Counted from the first letter of the stretch, positions 26,001 to 33,912 are shown. The stretch is 42,363 nucleotides of DNA from an uncultured Opitutales bacterium (GCA_905478775.1 CAJQKB010000001.1:1-42363), one strand, 5' to 3'. Notes: generated by a model not told the origin, from the sequence alone. Made by a program: numbers and translations.

Positions 26001-26818
26001 GAGATCAATTAAAACTTCAAATCTCACTTTCTGATGGTCAGGCAACTTTCGATTTCTCCGGTACTTGCACATCTCGTAAAGATAACCTCAATGCCACAGA
26101 AGCAATCACTCAAAGCGTGATTTGCTATTGTTTACGTCTATTGATCAATGAAGATCTCCCCTTAAACGAGGGACTTCTTGCCCCAGTCAAAATTATTATT
26201 CCAGAGGGGTCTATTTTATCTCCGATTTTTTCTCAAAGAATTCAAGACTGTCCAGGAGTAGCAGGAGGAAATGTGGAGATTAGTCAAAAGTTGGTGGATT
26301 TAATCATAAGTGCCTTCGACCGTGTTGCGTGTTCGCAAGGCACGATGAATAACATTACTTTTGGAAATGAAAGATTTAGCCATTATGAAACGATAGGCGG
26401 TGGTGCCGGAGCGATGATTGGTCAGGACGGAACCTCGGCAGTTCAGGTACATATGACAAATACAGCGATTACTGACCCCGAAACCTTAGAAGCCCGTTTT
26501 CCCGTCCGGCTATTGGGATTTAAGATAAGAAAAAATTCCGGAGGAAAAGGAAAATGGAATGGGGGAGATGGAATTGAACGGGAGTATATTTTTGAAGAAC
26601 AAACCAATCTAAGTCTTCTTACCCAAAATCGAAATACAGGTGCCGATGGAATTGCCGGGGGAGGGAGAGGTGAACCGGGCGAACAAATTGTGGTGAGAGA
26701 AAACGGAAAGACCGAGGTAATTTCTTCCATTCAATCATTACTCATGCATCCGGGCGACCGATTGATCCTTCGTACTCCAGGCGGTGGTGGGGCCGGGAAC
26801 TTAGAAGTTCAAACTTAA
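23060..26818 (+). CDS. 5-oxoprolinase, fused HyuA-HyuB type
   Basis: A 1252-residue ATP-dependent hydrolase that opens 5-oxoproline to glutamate. The N-terminal half is HyuA-like, with the acetate-kinase-type motif DTGGTFTDCLGRG near 18-30, VSGPAAGVVGA, NLDMGGTSTDVSR and CFGGAGGQHGCGVAQ. The C-terminal half, from about residue 740, is HyuB-like, with NHPQYGGSHLPDITVIAPV, NRAHHSEIGG, GTMNNITFGN and the closing LRTPGGGGAGN. Both halves in one chain match the eukaryotic OPLAH and some bacterial enzymes. The GTG at 23060 has GGAG five bases upstream and overlaps the cyclotransferase stop; a TTG 12 codons earlier is less likely. Another hydantoinase-type substrate is possible, but the neighbour argues for 5-oxoproline. 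Confidence 0.92.
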   Translation: MESKNSTGTLDEWEFYIDTGGTFTDCLGRGSDGKEIRVKVLSRGSLTAKVEKILSDQEILLAPCADWPDQFPLGFRVILTDSDRTEVVVEQWNNQNKIIQFSAGIEKQFEEGQTLQLFSGLEAPLLAMSLILAREKIKQADCMIRMRLATTRCTNALLENSGQKPILVITKGFSDLLEIGDQRRIDLFDIIPQKRKSFAGPCVEVVERTDRAGRVLTIPDLSALEKQFQSLKNKGHTVAVVSFLHSYLNEENEKTVIHALQKIGFKTVIGSAKIYPFINWLPRCEASVLEGYLNPVLKEYLSHIREGLGANSQLLIMNSAGGLIGREQYRAIDSLVSGPAAGVVGASAVAKRAGVTQTINLDMGGTSTDVSRYSDCLSYQTSLEVGEAKLAGLALNIETVAAGGGSICRVEGGRLKVGPESASAYPGPACYGFGGPLCLTDVNLLLGRLDIKTFATPIEINAAQKKLDEWIDSSGLSKGELLSGFISIADDSMARAIRKISVEQGYDPADHALLCFGGAGGQHGCGVAQKLGITKILSPADSGLLSAYGLSMSNIERVVERTIHSGLDGSGLNALEEEITEAGFAQMGEYQSSAKLVRKTASVRMKGQDFGVEVDYEKSSEIKRLYEVKFDEIFGYFPNQERIQIYSLRFHFASPEPITEVEKFTDPQNTRPKEQFGKNFILVRDQLQPGDSIYGPGLVVDDFGSLWIEDGWQGSVGSKGSLVLEFDQSKSGSVKKPVIREELFASRFYCLVEEMGAQLKRTAISVNVRERLDFSCALLDRNGYLVANAPHIPVHLGALGLCVRETIKLFPELKSGDILITNHPQYGGSHLPDITVIAPVFSQDGELLCFVANRAHHSEIGGISPGSMPAGSTNLAEEGTVLSPTHLFKAGQSCMDKIAAIFSSGEFPTRQLGENIADLSAQVASLRQGITELKHLESLHSANVLHNQMKKLTQASAESCQSFFRDWGTGTLTSVQYLDDGDQLKLQISLSDGQATFDFSGTCTSRKDNLNATEAITQSVICYCLRLLINEDLPLNEGLLAPVKIIIPEGSILSPIFSQRIQDCPGVAGGNVEISQKLVDLIISAFDRVACSQGTMNNITFGNERFSHYETIGGGAGAMIGQDGTSAVQVHMTNTAITDPETLEARFPVRLLGFKIRKNSGGKGKWNGGDGIEREYIFEEQTNLSLLTQNRNTGADGIAGGGRGEPGEQIVVRENGKTEVISSIQSLLMHPGDRLILRTPGGGGAGNLEVQT

Positions 26819-26824
26819 ATAGAC

Positions 26825-27916
26825 TCAGGCGACTCGTTTATGATTGAGCCATTCAGTAATTAGTCGAACTGCTTGGTCACTTCCATTTACAGGCAAGCTT
26901 ACCCTTTTGTTTTCGTTTATTTCTAAAAAACTCCCTACATCATCAATCCAATCGCCCCTTTGGAACATTTGATCACCAATTTCAAATCCTGAAATATTTT
27001 GATTAATAAAATTCCTCATTGGTTGTGATTCTCTGAAGTTCTCTCTAAAAACGGCAATGAATGGTTTTTGTGCAGCCCATACCTCTGCAACCGTTCCGTA
27101 TCCCACCTTTCCAACAACTCCGTCTGCTGACTGAATTAAATCGGGGAAATAATGAGCACTTTTGTGAGGAAGCAGACAGAAATTACTTCCTCTTTCATAC
27201 TCCGAGAATGCTCCGGTCAAAATATAAAATCGATTGTGATCTTCTTTAATTTTATTAATGAATGAATATTTTTGTGGAATCCCCCCCGTGGTAACAAGAA
27301 TAACCTGTTCTTCTTCCTTTATGCCCAGACTTTTTCTCATTACCGAACCGTCTTTTTTTGCGGGGCGGAAAATCGGGTTTATTGGCTGGGCATTCTGAGC
27401 AGGATTGCAAATAGGTGTTGTTTGTATGTGCAGATTAGCACTCTGAAAAATACCTTTCAGTTGTTCGATTGGTTTTTTGAAATTATTGTTCCTGGTTAGA
27501 TACTCTTCGTAAATCCAATCCCAGGTGAAATTTTCAAGAAGGCAGGAAGGAATCCCAAGCTTTTTTGATAAATGAAGGCCCAAAGGAGAAATATCACAGA
27601 ATATAAAATCAAACTCTCCCTTCTCCAATAATGTAATGATTCGTTTGTTGTTTTCGAATTGAAGGAATGAATTCAACTGATCAAGTGTGGAATTTAAATC
27701 GTGCTCAAACGGAGTTTTTTGAACCAGTCCCACATCAGTTTTGAGATGAATAGTCTGGAAGGGGATTGAACCGAGGTTTTCATGAAAAAACCAATCGGGC
27801 AAAGTGCTGAAAATAGAAATTTCTAAGCTGCTTGTCTTCGCTAGTTTACTGATCAGGGCGAGCGTGCGTGTGGCATGCCCAAATCCATGAGAAGTAATAA
27901 AGCACGCAATTTTCAA
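26825..27916 (-). CDS. MurG-like glycosyltransferase-fold protein
   Basis: A 363-residue protein with a GT-B fold layout. The N-terminal IACFITSHGFGHATRTLAL (HGFGHATR at 10-17) is typical of a family related to the N-terminal domain of plant L-arabinokinase and to MurG-like transferases. A C-terminal nucleotide-sugar region includes GVVGKVGYGTVAEVWAA and FREN. The glycosyl donor and acceptor are unknown. The start is a TTG at 27916, seven bases after the stop of the M23 peptidase gene. An in-frame TAA, which is that gene's stop, lies immediately upstream, so no ATG alternative exists. It ends six bases from oplA, convergently. Confidence 0.78.
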   Translation of the reverse strand: MKIACFITSHGFGHATRTLALISKLAKTSSLEISIFSTLPDWFFHENLGSIPFQTIHLKTDVGLVQKTPFEHDLNSTLDQLNSFLQFENNKRIITLLEKGEFDFIFCDISPLGLHLSKKLGIPSCLLENFTWDWIYEEYLTRNNNFKKPIEQLKGIFQSANLHIQTTPICNPAQNAQPINPIFRPAKKDGSVMRKSLGIKEEEQVILVTTGGIPQKYSFINKIKEDHNRFYILTGAFSEYERGSNFCLLPHKSAHYFPDLIQSADGVVGKVGYGTVAEVWAAQKPFIAVFRENFRESQPMRNFINQNISGFEIGDQMFQRGDWIDDVGSFLEINENKRVSLPVNGSDQAVRLITEWLNHKRVA

Positions 27917-27922
27917 TGATGC

Positions 27923-28924
27923 TTACAACCCGAATAGTAATTCGATATAGGTCTGAAGTTGAGATGTCGCAAAAAATTGACTCCCTTTTTGAACGGTGAG
28001 TTTACGACAAGGCTTTTTTTGCAAATCAGAATTAATTTCAATTATTTGGATTTGTTTTTCTGGAGCAGAAATATTTTTTTCTACTGGTTCGAATCGAATG
28101 GGAATTCCGTACGGTCCGAAAGAAACATCCCAACCATTTGAACCCGAAGAATTTTGGGAAGATGCGAGGGAGGGGTAGCGAGTAACAAAGTCTGGAGTTT
28201 TATTTGTTTTTACTCGAACCCTTACAGTAACGGGGAGCGATTCAAGGAATGCTTGTGGAGTAGCAAATGTTTTCTGTTTGTATTGTGAGTAAAAAAGCAT
28301 GGGGTCCAACCCCACCAGATTAAATCCGCTAAAATTCCCATGTCGGTTTTTCGATTGAAATTTCTTTCGATTGTACCAACCTTGGAATTGGTTGGTGAGC
28401 CGGAGGCCAATTTCAAAGTGTAGGTGTGATCTTTCCAAGGGAATTCGATAGCCAGAAGAAGAATTCCCCATTTTTCCAATAACTTGAGCAATTGAAACTT
28501 CGCTGCCAATTTTTAAATGCGGACTTATTGAGTCTAAGTGGGCGTACAAAGAATAGAGGGAAGGAGTTAACTTCGTATGCTCGAGCACGATGTATTTCCC
28601 GTAGGCACTATAGGATGCAGTCGAATTCAAATAACTTACCCTTCCGTCCATTGCCGCGAAAATTGAGTCTTCCGCTCTTCCTTTCTTGTCTCTTCTCACC
28701 GGGTATAAGTCGAGACCTTCGTGAAATTTGTATCCGTTATTTCTTACACACCCAAATGCCCCAGAGGTAACTGCTTTGTCAGGGCCTGTTTTTTGAAGAA
28801 AAGTAGAATATCCTAATCCTCTTGCAAATGCAGGGTTAGGAGTGGGCCAGGATAATTTGAATTGGGGTGGGCTTTCGGCAAAAACTTGAAGGGTAAAAGT
28901 AAGACATAAAAGAAATTTGTTCAT
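27923..28924 (-). CDS. Secreted M23 (LytM-type) metallopeptidase
   Basis: A 333-residue exported peptidase, probably a peptidoglycan endopeptidase. The signal peptide is about residues 1-16 (MNKFLLCLTFTLQVFA). The LytM zinc site looks intact: His68 and Asp72 in HEGLDLY, His129 in YAHLD, and His167/His169 in SHLHFEIG. About 110 residues after the catalytic domain have no recognised domain. The ATG at 28924 has AGGGAG upstream; the longer frame beginning near 29029 overlaps the previous gene and lacks a signal. It sits between a lipoprotein and a glycosyltransferase-like gene in one leftward operon. Confidence 0.88.
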   Translation of the reverse strand: MNKFLLCLTFTLQVFAESPPQFKLSWPTPNPAFARGLGYSTFLQKTGPDKAVTSGAFGCVRNNGYKFHEGLDLYPVRRDKKGRAEDSIFAAMDGRVSYLNSTASYSAYGKYIVLEHTKLTPSLYSLYAHLDSISPHLKIGSEVSIAQVIGKMGNSSSGYRIPLERSHLHFEIGLRLTNQFQGWYNRKKFQSKNRHGNFSGFNLVGLDPMLFYSQYKQKTFATPQAFLESLPVTVRVRVKTNKTPDFVTRYPSLASSQNSSGSNGWDVSFGPYGIPIRFEPVEKNISAPEKQIQIIEINSDLQKKPCRKLTVQKGSQFFATSQLQTYIELLFGL

Positions 28925-28943
28925 GTAAAACTCCCTTGCTTGA

Positions 28944-29462
28944 CTAGCCTTTATTTTCCCGAAATTCTGCTTTAATATGAACCAAAGAAATACTGAGTTC
29001 TTTGAAAAGCAACATGGCATTATTTTCATTTACAATCGAAGACAGTACAAAAGGAAGCACTCCATTTCCAATTCCCTGTTCAATTGGGTGAACTCCCACA
29101 ATCTGCCCGCCGATAACCAAGTGTAGTCTTCTCCCGATATTTCGAATAGTTTCTTGCTGGAGAGTAATTGCACTTCTTCGGTCCAAACTGAACCATAGAG
29201 CAAACCTTCTGTCTAAGGGGTCATCCGAAAGTATATTAGCAACCGAACCGATTTGCACGCTAGTGAAATCATACTCATCCAAAATGGGAATCGGAGCAGA
29301 GTTCTCCATGAAAACCCGGGGCCTCATGGTTATTTTTTTCGGGTCTGATTTAAATTTCCGGTTACATGATGGGAGCAAAAATGCACCTAGTAGAGAGAGG
29401 GCATGTCTACGATTTAAATGAGTTGGTACTAATTTAGATGTGCTCAATTTAAATGTAATCAA
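28944..29462 (-). CDS. Putative lipoprotein with a SecD P1-head-like domain
   Basis: A frame of up to 172 residues. The N-terminal NRRHALSLLGAFLLPSC looks like a signal ending in a lipobox with Cys33, and its RR pair hints at Tat export. The C-terminal part (about 90-165) contains WFSLDRRSAITLQQETIRN and IGRRLHLVIGGQIVGVHPI. These resemble the head subdomain of the SecD/SecF periplasmic P1 region. No membrane channel part follows, so this is not SecD itself. The start is uncertain: a TTG at 29462, or a TTG at 29447. It precedes the LytM gene by 19 bases. Confidence 0.55.
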   Translation of the reverse strand: MITFKLSTSKLVPTHLNRRHALSLLGAFLLPSCNRKFKSDPKKITMRPRVFMENSAPIPILDEYDFTSVQIGSVANILSDDPLDRRFALWFSLDRRSAITLQQETIRNIGRRLHLVIGGQIVGVHPIEQGIGNGVLPFVLSSIVNENNAMLLFKELSISLVHIKAEFRENKG

Positions 29463-29547
29463 ATGTTAATTGGGATAATTTTCTATTGTGGAATAAGAAT
29501 ACATGGTTTTGAGTAAACAAAGAAGCATTAAAAACATAAATCTTTAA

Positions 29548-30117
29548 ATGAAAATCGAGGAAAGCATACAAACTTCAAAATTCAACACCCCCAATGTGGC
29601 TGTATTCTTAATTGATGTACAGGAAAGCTTGCTCAATGGAATAAAAAATAAAGATCAATTAATAGATGCTTTAAATATTCTTATCCAGTCCACTAAAATA
29701 TTTAATTTACCTTTTATTATTACTGAACAAGTTCCTCAAAAACTGGGTATTACTTCTAGATCTTTACTACTTTCTAATGATATTAGAATTGCAAAAAGTA
29801 GCTTTTCAATTTTCGGCTGTGAAGAAATAAAAAAGTATATAAGTGAACAGAAAATTTCTCATTTAATTCTTTCCGGAATTGAAACACCAATCTGTATATA
29901 TCTGAGTGCGATTGACGCCCTTAAAGCAGGAGTTGAAGTAACTATTTTATCTGATTGTGTGGGGGCAAGAAGGCAGGATGATCAATCGACTGTACTAGGA
30001 AAGCTTCAGGACGCCGGCTGTCACATACTGCCATTAGAAAGCTTTGTTTATGGTTATATGCGAACTGCTGAACATCCAAACTTTCGAGAGGTCAGTAAAT
30101 TAATTCGCAACCGGTAA
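29548..30117 (+). CDS. Isochorismatase-family cysteine hydrolase
   Basis: A 189-residue protein of the isochorismatase-like superfamily, related to YcaC-type hydrolases. The catalytic triad is visible: Asp23 in FLIDVQ, Lys83 in IAKSSFS and Cys116 in GIETPICIYL. The segments VTILSDCVGAR and AGCHILPLESFVYGYM complete the family pattern. The substrate is unknown. The gene is visibly richer in A+T than its neighbours (ATA, TTA and AAA codons are common), which suggests relatively recent acquisition or different selection. It stands alone between divergent and downstream genes with its own short upstream spacer. Confidence 0.85.
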   Translation: MKIEESIQTSKFNTPNVAVFLIDVQESLLNGIKNKDQLIDALNILIQSTKIFNLPFIITEQVPQKLGITSRSLLLSNDIRIAKSSFSIFGCEEIKKYISEQKISHLILSGIETPICIYLSAIDALKAGVEVTILSDCVGARRQDDQSTVLGKLQDAGCHILPLESFVYGYMRTAEHPNFREVSKLIRNR

Positions 30118-30142
30118 GAGACTTCATTACTCTTTTTTTTTA
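30116..30142 (+). terminator. Weak intrinsic terminator after the isochorismatase-family gene
   Basis: AAGAG (30116-30120) pairs with CTCTT (30130-30134) around a nine-base loop and runs into a T tract to 30142. The stem begins within the stop codon of the hydrolase gene and is only 5 bp, so termination may be partial. It lies just before comM. Confidence 0.4.
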
Positions 30143-30149
30143 ATCAATT

Positions 30150-31688
30150 ATGCTAGCAATAACAGATTCTGCCACCCTTCAAGGAGTTGTCGCCGTACCC
30201 GTAACAGTAGAAGCGAATGGGGGGGAGAAGGGAGAACCCCGATGTGTTTTAGTTGGATTGCCTGATACTGCGGTTAAAGAATCTTTAGATCGGATTCTTT
30301 CCAGTCTTGCCAATTCAGGATATTCTCGACCGAGAACTCGGGTTACGATTAATTTGGCACCCGGTGATTTGAGGAAAGAGGGAGTTGCATTTGATCTTCC
30401 GATCGCTCTTTGCTTATTGGCATCGACGGGACAGTTACCAGAAAATTCTTTACAGGACTTTTTAATTGCAGGAGAGTTGGCACTTTCAGGTGAAACCCGT
30501 TCAATTAAGGGTGGTTTGTCGATGGCGATGCTAGCCCAAAAGCATGGCAAAAAAGGAGTTCTTCTTCCTGCTACCTCGGCGGCGGAGGCAAGTTTACTGG
30601 GTGGGATTGATGTTTTTTCAATCGGTTCCTTAGGAGAAGCGGTTGCATTCTTTAAAGGTGAACACCCCCGTATCCCTCTTGATTCTAAAAAGTATCAATT
30701 TGCAGATTCTCCAGATCATTACGAGGAGGTCGATTTTTCTGAGGTGAAAGGACAGGCCAATGTACGTCGAGCTGTAGAGGTGGCAGTAGCGGGCGGGCAT
30801 AATCTTCTCATGCTCGGGCCGCCGGGCTCTGGTAAGTCCATGATTGCAAAAAGAATACCATCCATTCTTCCCAAGCCCAGTATGGAGGAGTTTTTGGACA
30901 TTTTGAATATTCATTCGGCTGCGGGAAATTCAGTATTGAATGAAAAAAAGTTTTTTCGTCGACCAGTTCGTTCCCCTCATCACACCATTAGTGATGTGGG
31001 TTTACTAGGAGGGGGCACAATACCTGGCCCTGGGGAGATTTCTTTAGCCCATAATGGAGTTCTTTTTCTCGACGAACTGCCCGAGTTCAAAAGATCAGCC
31101 CTTGAGGTAATGAGGCAACCACTGGAAGACGGAGAAGTTACTATTTCAAGAAGTGCAGGCAAAATTACACTACCGAGTAGATTCATGCTTGTTGCTGCGA
31201 TGAATCCCTGTCCATGTGGATACTTGGGAGATATTACGAACGACTGTCGTTGTTCAATGCCTCAGATTCAACGCTACCGCTCCCGTGTCAGTGGGCCTTT
31301 GCTTGACCGGATTGATATTCATGTCGAGGCACCCGCGGTACGAGTTGACGATTTACAGGATGAACGGGTAGGGGAGTCCTCAGCCGATATTCGGAACAGA
31401 ATAAATTATTGTCGGAAAATCCAAGCAATAAGATACGAAAAACACCAGGTTTCAAGTAATGCAAACATGACCAATAAGATGCTTTCCAAGTACTGCCAAA
31501 TAGGAAAAAAAGAAGCATCAATATTAAAGCGTGCAATGAATGAACTCTCATTGTCTGCAAGAGCCTATGATAAGATTCTTAAGGTGTCCCGAACCATTGC
31601 CGATCTTGATAAATCTGAAAACATAGAAATGAATCACTTATTAGAAGCAATTCAATATCGAAGTTTAGATCGTTCTCTTATTCTTTAA
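30150..31688 (+). CDS. comM: YifB/ComM-family Mg-chelatase-like AAA+ ATPase
   Basis: A 512-residue ComM/YifB protein. ComM is a hexameric helicase that promotes branch migration when incoming DNA integrates during natural transformation. The N-terminal Lon-like domain (about 1-170) has [14 protein letters not shown] and [15 protein letters not shown]. The AAA+ module has Walker A GPPGSGKS near 227-234 and Walker [18 protein letters not shown]...DCRC cysteine set follows, and the C-terminal Mg_chelatase_C region ends near residue 510. The length is normal. No other competence genes are in the window. Confidence 0.94.
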   Translation: MLAITDSATLQGVVAVPVTVEANGGEKGEPRCVLVGLPDTAVKESLDRILSSLANSGYSRPRTRVTINLAPGDLRKEGVAFDLPIALCLLASTGQLPENSLQDFLIAGELALSGETRSIKGGLSMAMLAQKHGKKGVLLPATSAAEASLLGGIDVFSIGSLGEAVAFFKGEHPRIPLDSKKYQFADSPDHYEEVDFSEVKGQANVRRAVEVAVAGGHNLLMLGPPGSGKSMIAKRIPSILPKPSMEEFLDILNIHSAAGNSVLNEKKFFRRPVRSPHHTISDVGLLGGGTIPGPGEISLAHNGVLFLDELPEFKRSALEVMRQPLEDGEVTISRSAGKITLPSRFMLVAAMNPCPCGYLGDITNDCRCSMPQIQRYRSRVSGPLLDRIDIHVEAPAVRVDDLQDERVGESSADIRNRINYCRKIQAIRYEKHQVSSNANMTNKMLSKYCQIGKKEASILKRAMNELSLSARAYDKILKVSRTIADLDKSENIEMNHLLEAIQYRSLDRSLIL

Positions 31689-31733
31689 AAATAACTTTAC
31701 ATATTTAATATATTGTTATTAAGATAATAAATT

Positions 31734-32135
31734 ATGAAAATTGACGATAACGCCAGCATTAAAGAATTGGAAGCCCTCAAGCGTAGAATAGAAAAGAAAA
31801 TTTCTACCAAACAGTCAGGGAAAGAAGATTATAGCAAATTTTACGATACGATCAAAAATGATCATGCTCGCCACAAGAGGGAAGATGGACGAAAGGTTTT
31901 TCGGGGAGTGGTAGATTATCTTGAATGCTATATAAACGGATTGCCGCCCATTGCAAAGGCAAGTTTTTATGAGAGGTTTGGAATTCAAGGAAAACGTACC
32001 AAGATCACTCCTGAAATTGTCCAACGAGTCAAAGAATTGTTAGGGCAAAGTCTGACACTGCAAGCGATTGCGGATGAGGTAGGTGTATCACCCGCAACCT
32101 GTCAGAAGATTAAAAAAGGGGATTATGATTCCTGA
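31734..32135 (+). CDS. Small protein with C-terminal helix-turn-helix
   Basis: A 133-residue protein of unknown function. The N-terminal part is charged and helical (residues about 6-40). The C-terminal 45 residues (TPEIVQRVKELLGQSLTLQ then AIADEVGVSPATCQKIK) read as a resolvase/Xre-like helix-turn-helix, so DNA binding is likely. The start ATG at 31734 has no clear Shine-Dalgarno. It is followed by a strong terminator, so it is probably transcribed alone or with comM, 45 bases upstream. Confidence 0.65.
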   Translation: MKIDDNASIKELEALKRRIEKKISTKQSGKEDYSKFYDTIKNDHARHKREDGRKVFRGVVDYLECYINGLPPIAKASFYERFGIQGKRTKITPEIVQRVKELLGQSLTLQAIADEVGVSPATCQKIKKGDYDS

Positions 32136-32156
32136 AAATTATTAATTTTATAATTA

Positions 32157-32186
32157 AACCACAGCTTTCGAGTTGTGGTTTTTTTT
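32157..32186 (+). terminator. Strong intrinsic terminator with a TTCG tetraloop
   Basis: AACCACAGCT and AGTTGTGGTT form a 10-bp stem (one G-T pair) closed by a TTCG loop, followed by an uninterrupted T run to 32186. It lies 22 bases after the helix-turn-helix gene's stop. It is the clearest terminator on the plus strand in the window. Confidence 0.9.
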
Positions 32187-32210
32187 GGTACCCAAATAAT
32201 TTTAATTTAA

Positions 32211-32459
32211 ATGGTTTTAAAGATTGATGGAGAGTATTTTCTTACCCGTGCAGAAGCAGTATCTTATGTGCTTCAGGGGTATCATGCCAAATGGTGCTTT
32301 GCACGATGGAGTCGAGATGAAGTTGCATTTTCCTTCGAAACGAAGGTGGGAATAAGAGATCGAATACTACTCCGTGCTTACAAATTAAAAAAAAGTAAGA
32401 CGGTGCGAATCAGGAAATATGAATTAGATGAGTACTTTACAAAAGAAGATAATCCTTAA
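32211..32459 (+). CDS. Hypothetical 82-residue basic protein
   Basis: A short frame with an ATG at 32211, coding a soluble, basic protein rich in aromatic residues (LQGYHAKWCFARWSRDEV in the middle, KKSKTVRIRKYELDEYFT near the end). I do not recognise a family; an excisionase-like small DNA-binding fold is possible but unsupported. It sits between a terminator and a convergent gene, with which it shares a TTAA at the stop codons. The codon pattern looks coding over the full length. Confidence 0.5.
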   Translation: MVLKIDGEYFLTRAEAVSYVLQGYHAKWCFARWSRDEVAFSFETKVGIRDRILLRAYKLKKSKTVRIRKYELDEYFTKEDNP

Positions 32460-33043
32460 AATTCTTCCTCGTCTGGAATATCTAACTTATGCATGGTGGT
32501 CTCTTCACCTTTTGAATCAACGGTAATGACTTTCATTATTTTGCAATCCTTCCCCTGCGCTTCAAATCGCTTGGGTTCACCATCTGGAGCAATAACCTGA
32601 AGTAATCCTGGTTTCTTTTCAATCTCTACACATTCCAAGAGATCTTTTCCATTGTAGCCTTCTTCATGGGATGTTGAATACAAACCATCGGGATGAACGA
32701 AACATACAATTCTGCCATAACGAATAGTTGCACCTCTTTTATGTCGAATCACATCTCCTTTCTCGAAAACCTTTTTAGAAAAAAGCTGCTTCCTTGGGGT
32801 GTAGTGTTTGAGCTTTGATCTTTTGGTTTTAAAAGTTTTCATTCCATCAGAACCCTTCACTAACGGAGTGAGTTCATCGGGATGAACTTCAACGCATTCC
32901 AGCGTTGGATCACCAGGATTATCCTGTAGGATCATCAACACTTCGCCACACCTTTTTTTTCCTTTTGAGGAAACGGTTTCGCGTACAAAGTCGCCTATCT
33001 CGATTTCTTTTTTCTTCTTTTTATTTTTCGATCCAATTGCCAT
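32456..33043 (-). CDS. Hypothetical protein with two SH3/KOW-like repeats
   Basis: A 195-residue, very basic protein with no signal peptide. It contains an internal duplication. The first unit has GDFVRE at 17-22 and LECVEV at 48-53; the second has GDVIRH at 96-101 and LECVEI at 136-141. Each unit begins with a GD-V/I-R strand followed by a CGEV or YGRI turn, reminiscent of small beta-barrel nucleic-acid-binding domains. The Lys-rich N-terminus and acidic C-terminus (DIPDEEEF) are also notable. An AAGGA precedes the ATG at 33043. It lies nine bases after the lipoprotein gene on the same strand. RNA or DNA binding is a guess. Confidence 0.65.
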   Translation of the reverse strand: MAIGSKNKKKKKEIEIGDFVRETVSSKGKKRCGEVLMILQDNPGDPTLECVEVHPDELTPLVKGSDGMKTFKTKRSKLKHYTPRKQLFSKKVFEKGDVIRHKRGATIRYGRIVCFVHPDGLYSTSHEEGYNGKDLLECVEIEKKPGLLQVIAPDGEPKRFEAQGKDCKIMKVITVDSKGEETTMHKLDIPDEEEF

Positions 33044-33052
33044 AATTATTCC

Positions 33053-33826
33053 TTATTTAATAGAGCCAGTTTGTGCGAGTCTTTTAGTTCGGCAATCCGA
33101 ACAGATACAAAATTTCCCATGTCCATAATCTCCCGGAGATGGCAGGTCTTCAAACAGAGGTGCGCTCGGTTTGGCCTTCGGGACTGACTTTGTTTTGGAG
33201 GGAGAAGAAGTTTTAGATAAGGCAGGATTAGTTTTATTTGCTTTTCTTTCAGCATAGGCAATTCTTTGCCTTTTTCTCATTTCGAATAAGTAAGCCACTC
33301 CATCTTTGAAATCAGTTGAATCAATCGCAATAGTACCTCGCATCGATCCATTCTTGGAGGGAGATACGGCAAGAAGACTCCCTTTATGGCCGATCGCAAA
33401 TACTTCTTTCCCTGCCGGTAGCATAGAGGATCCGATCGCTTGTCCACTAGAGGAGTAGGCGGTAAATTGGACATCTTTTTTAATCGTAACATTTGCGAGA
33501 GGGAATACTGACTTCGGGATTAAGTTCCAATTCTTAACCGCGGAGAGCAATTCTGGAGTAAACTTTGCTTTTTGTGGCGTGGAGGGTGCTTTCACTTTTG
33601 CCAAATCTTTTGGCTTCACTTTTTTCTCAACAGGTTTGGGCTTCTTTGCTTCTGGTAATTCTTTCTTACTCGGTTCTTCGGTCTTTTTCTGTGCTACGTT
33701 TTCGTTATTATTATTATCTTCTACTGTAGTATTGTTTTGGTCCTCAGTTTCGGTGCTTTGTTCCAACTGTTCACAGGATTGTAGGAAGAGAATGCATGAA
33801 GTAATAAGTGTTTTAAAAAATCGCAT
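33053..33826 (-). CDS. Lipoprotein with a C-terminal CxCxxC motif
   Basis: A 257-residue protein with a lipoprotein signal peptide: hydrophobic ITSCILFLQSC gives Cys18 as the lipidated residue. An Asn/Glu/Lys/Pro-rich linker covers about 20-90. A globular part follows at about 95-200, with VQFTAYSSSGQAIGSSMLPAGKEV and GTIAIDSTDF segments, perhaps an SH3-like fold. After a second basic linker, the C-terminus carries Cys240, Cys242 and Cys245 in FCICSDCRTKR. The cysteine cluster could bind a metal or form disulfides. No family is recognised. It is the first gene of a pair with the duplicated-domain protein. Confidence 0.7.
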   Translation of the reverse strand: MRFFKTLITSCILFLQSCEQLEQSTETEDQNNTTVEDNNNNENVAQKKTEEPSKKELPEAKKPKPVEKKVKPKDLAKVKAPSTPQKAKFTPELLSAVKNWNLIPKSVFPLANVTIKKDVQFTAYSSSGQAIGSSMLPAGKEVFAIGHKGSLLAVSPSKNGSMRGTIAIDSTDFKDGVAYLFEMRKRQRIAYAERKANKTNPALSKTSSPSKTKSVPKAKPSAPLFEDLPSPGDYGHGKFCICSDCRTKRLAQTGSIK

Positions 33827-33912
33827 AGTTAAGTTTGATTAAAAAGTAGTGATCTTGGCAAGGTTTTATGTCAGTAAGATAAGTAGTTAAATATAAATTA
33901 CAATATCCATCA

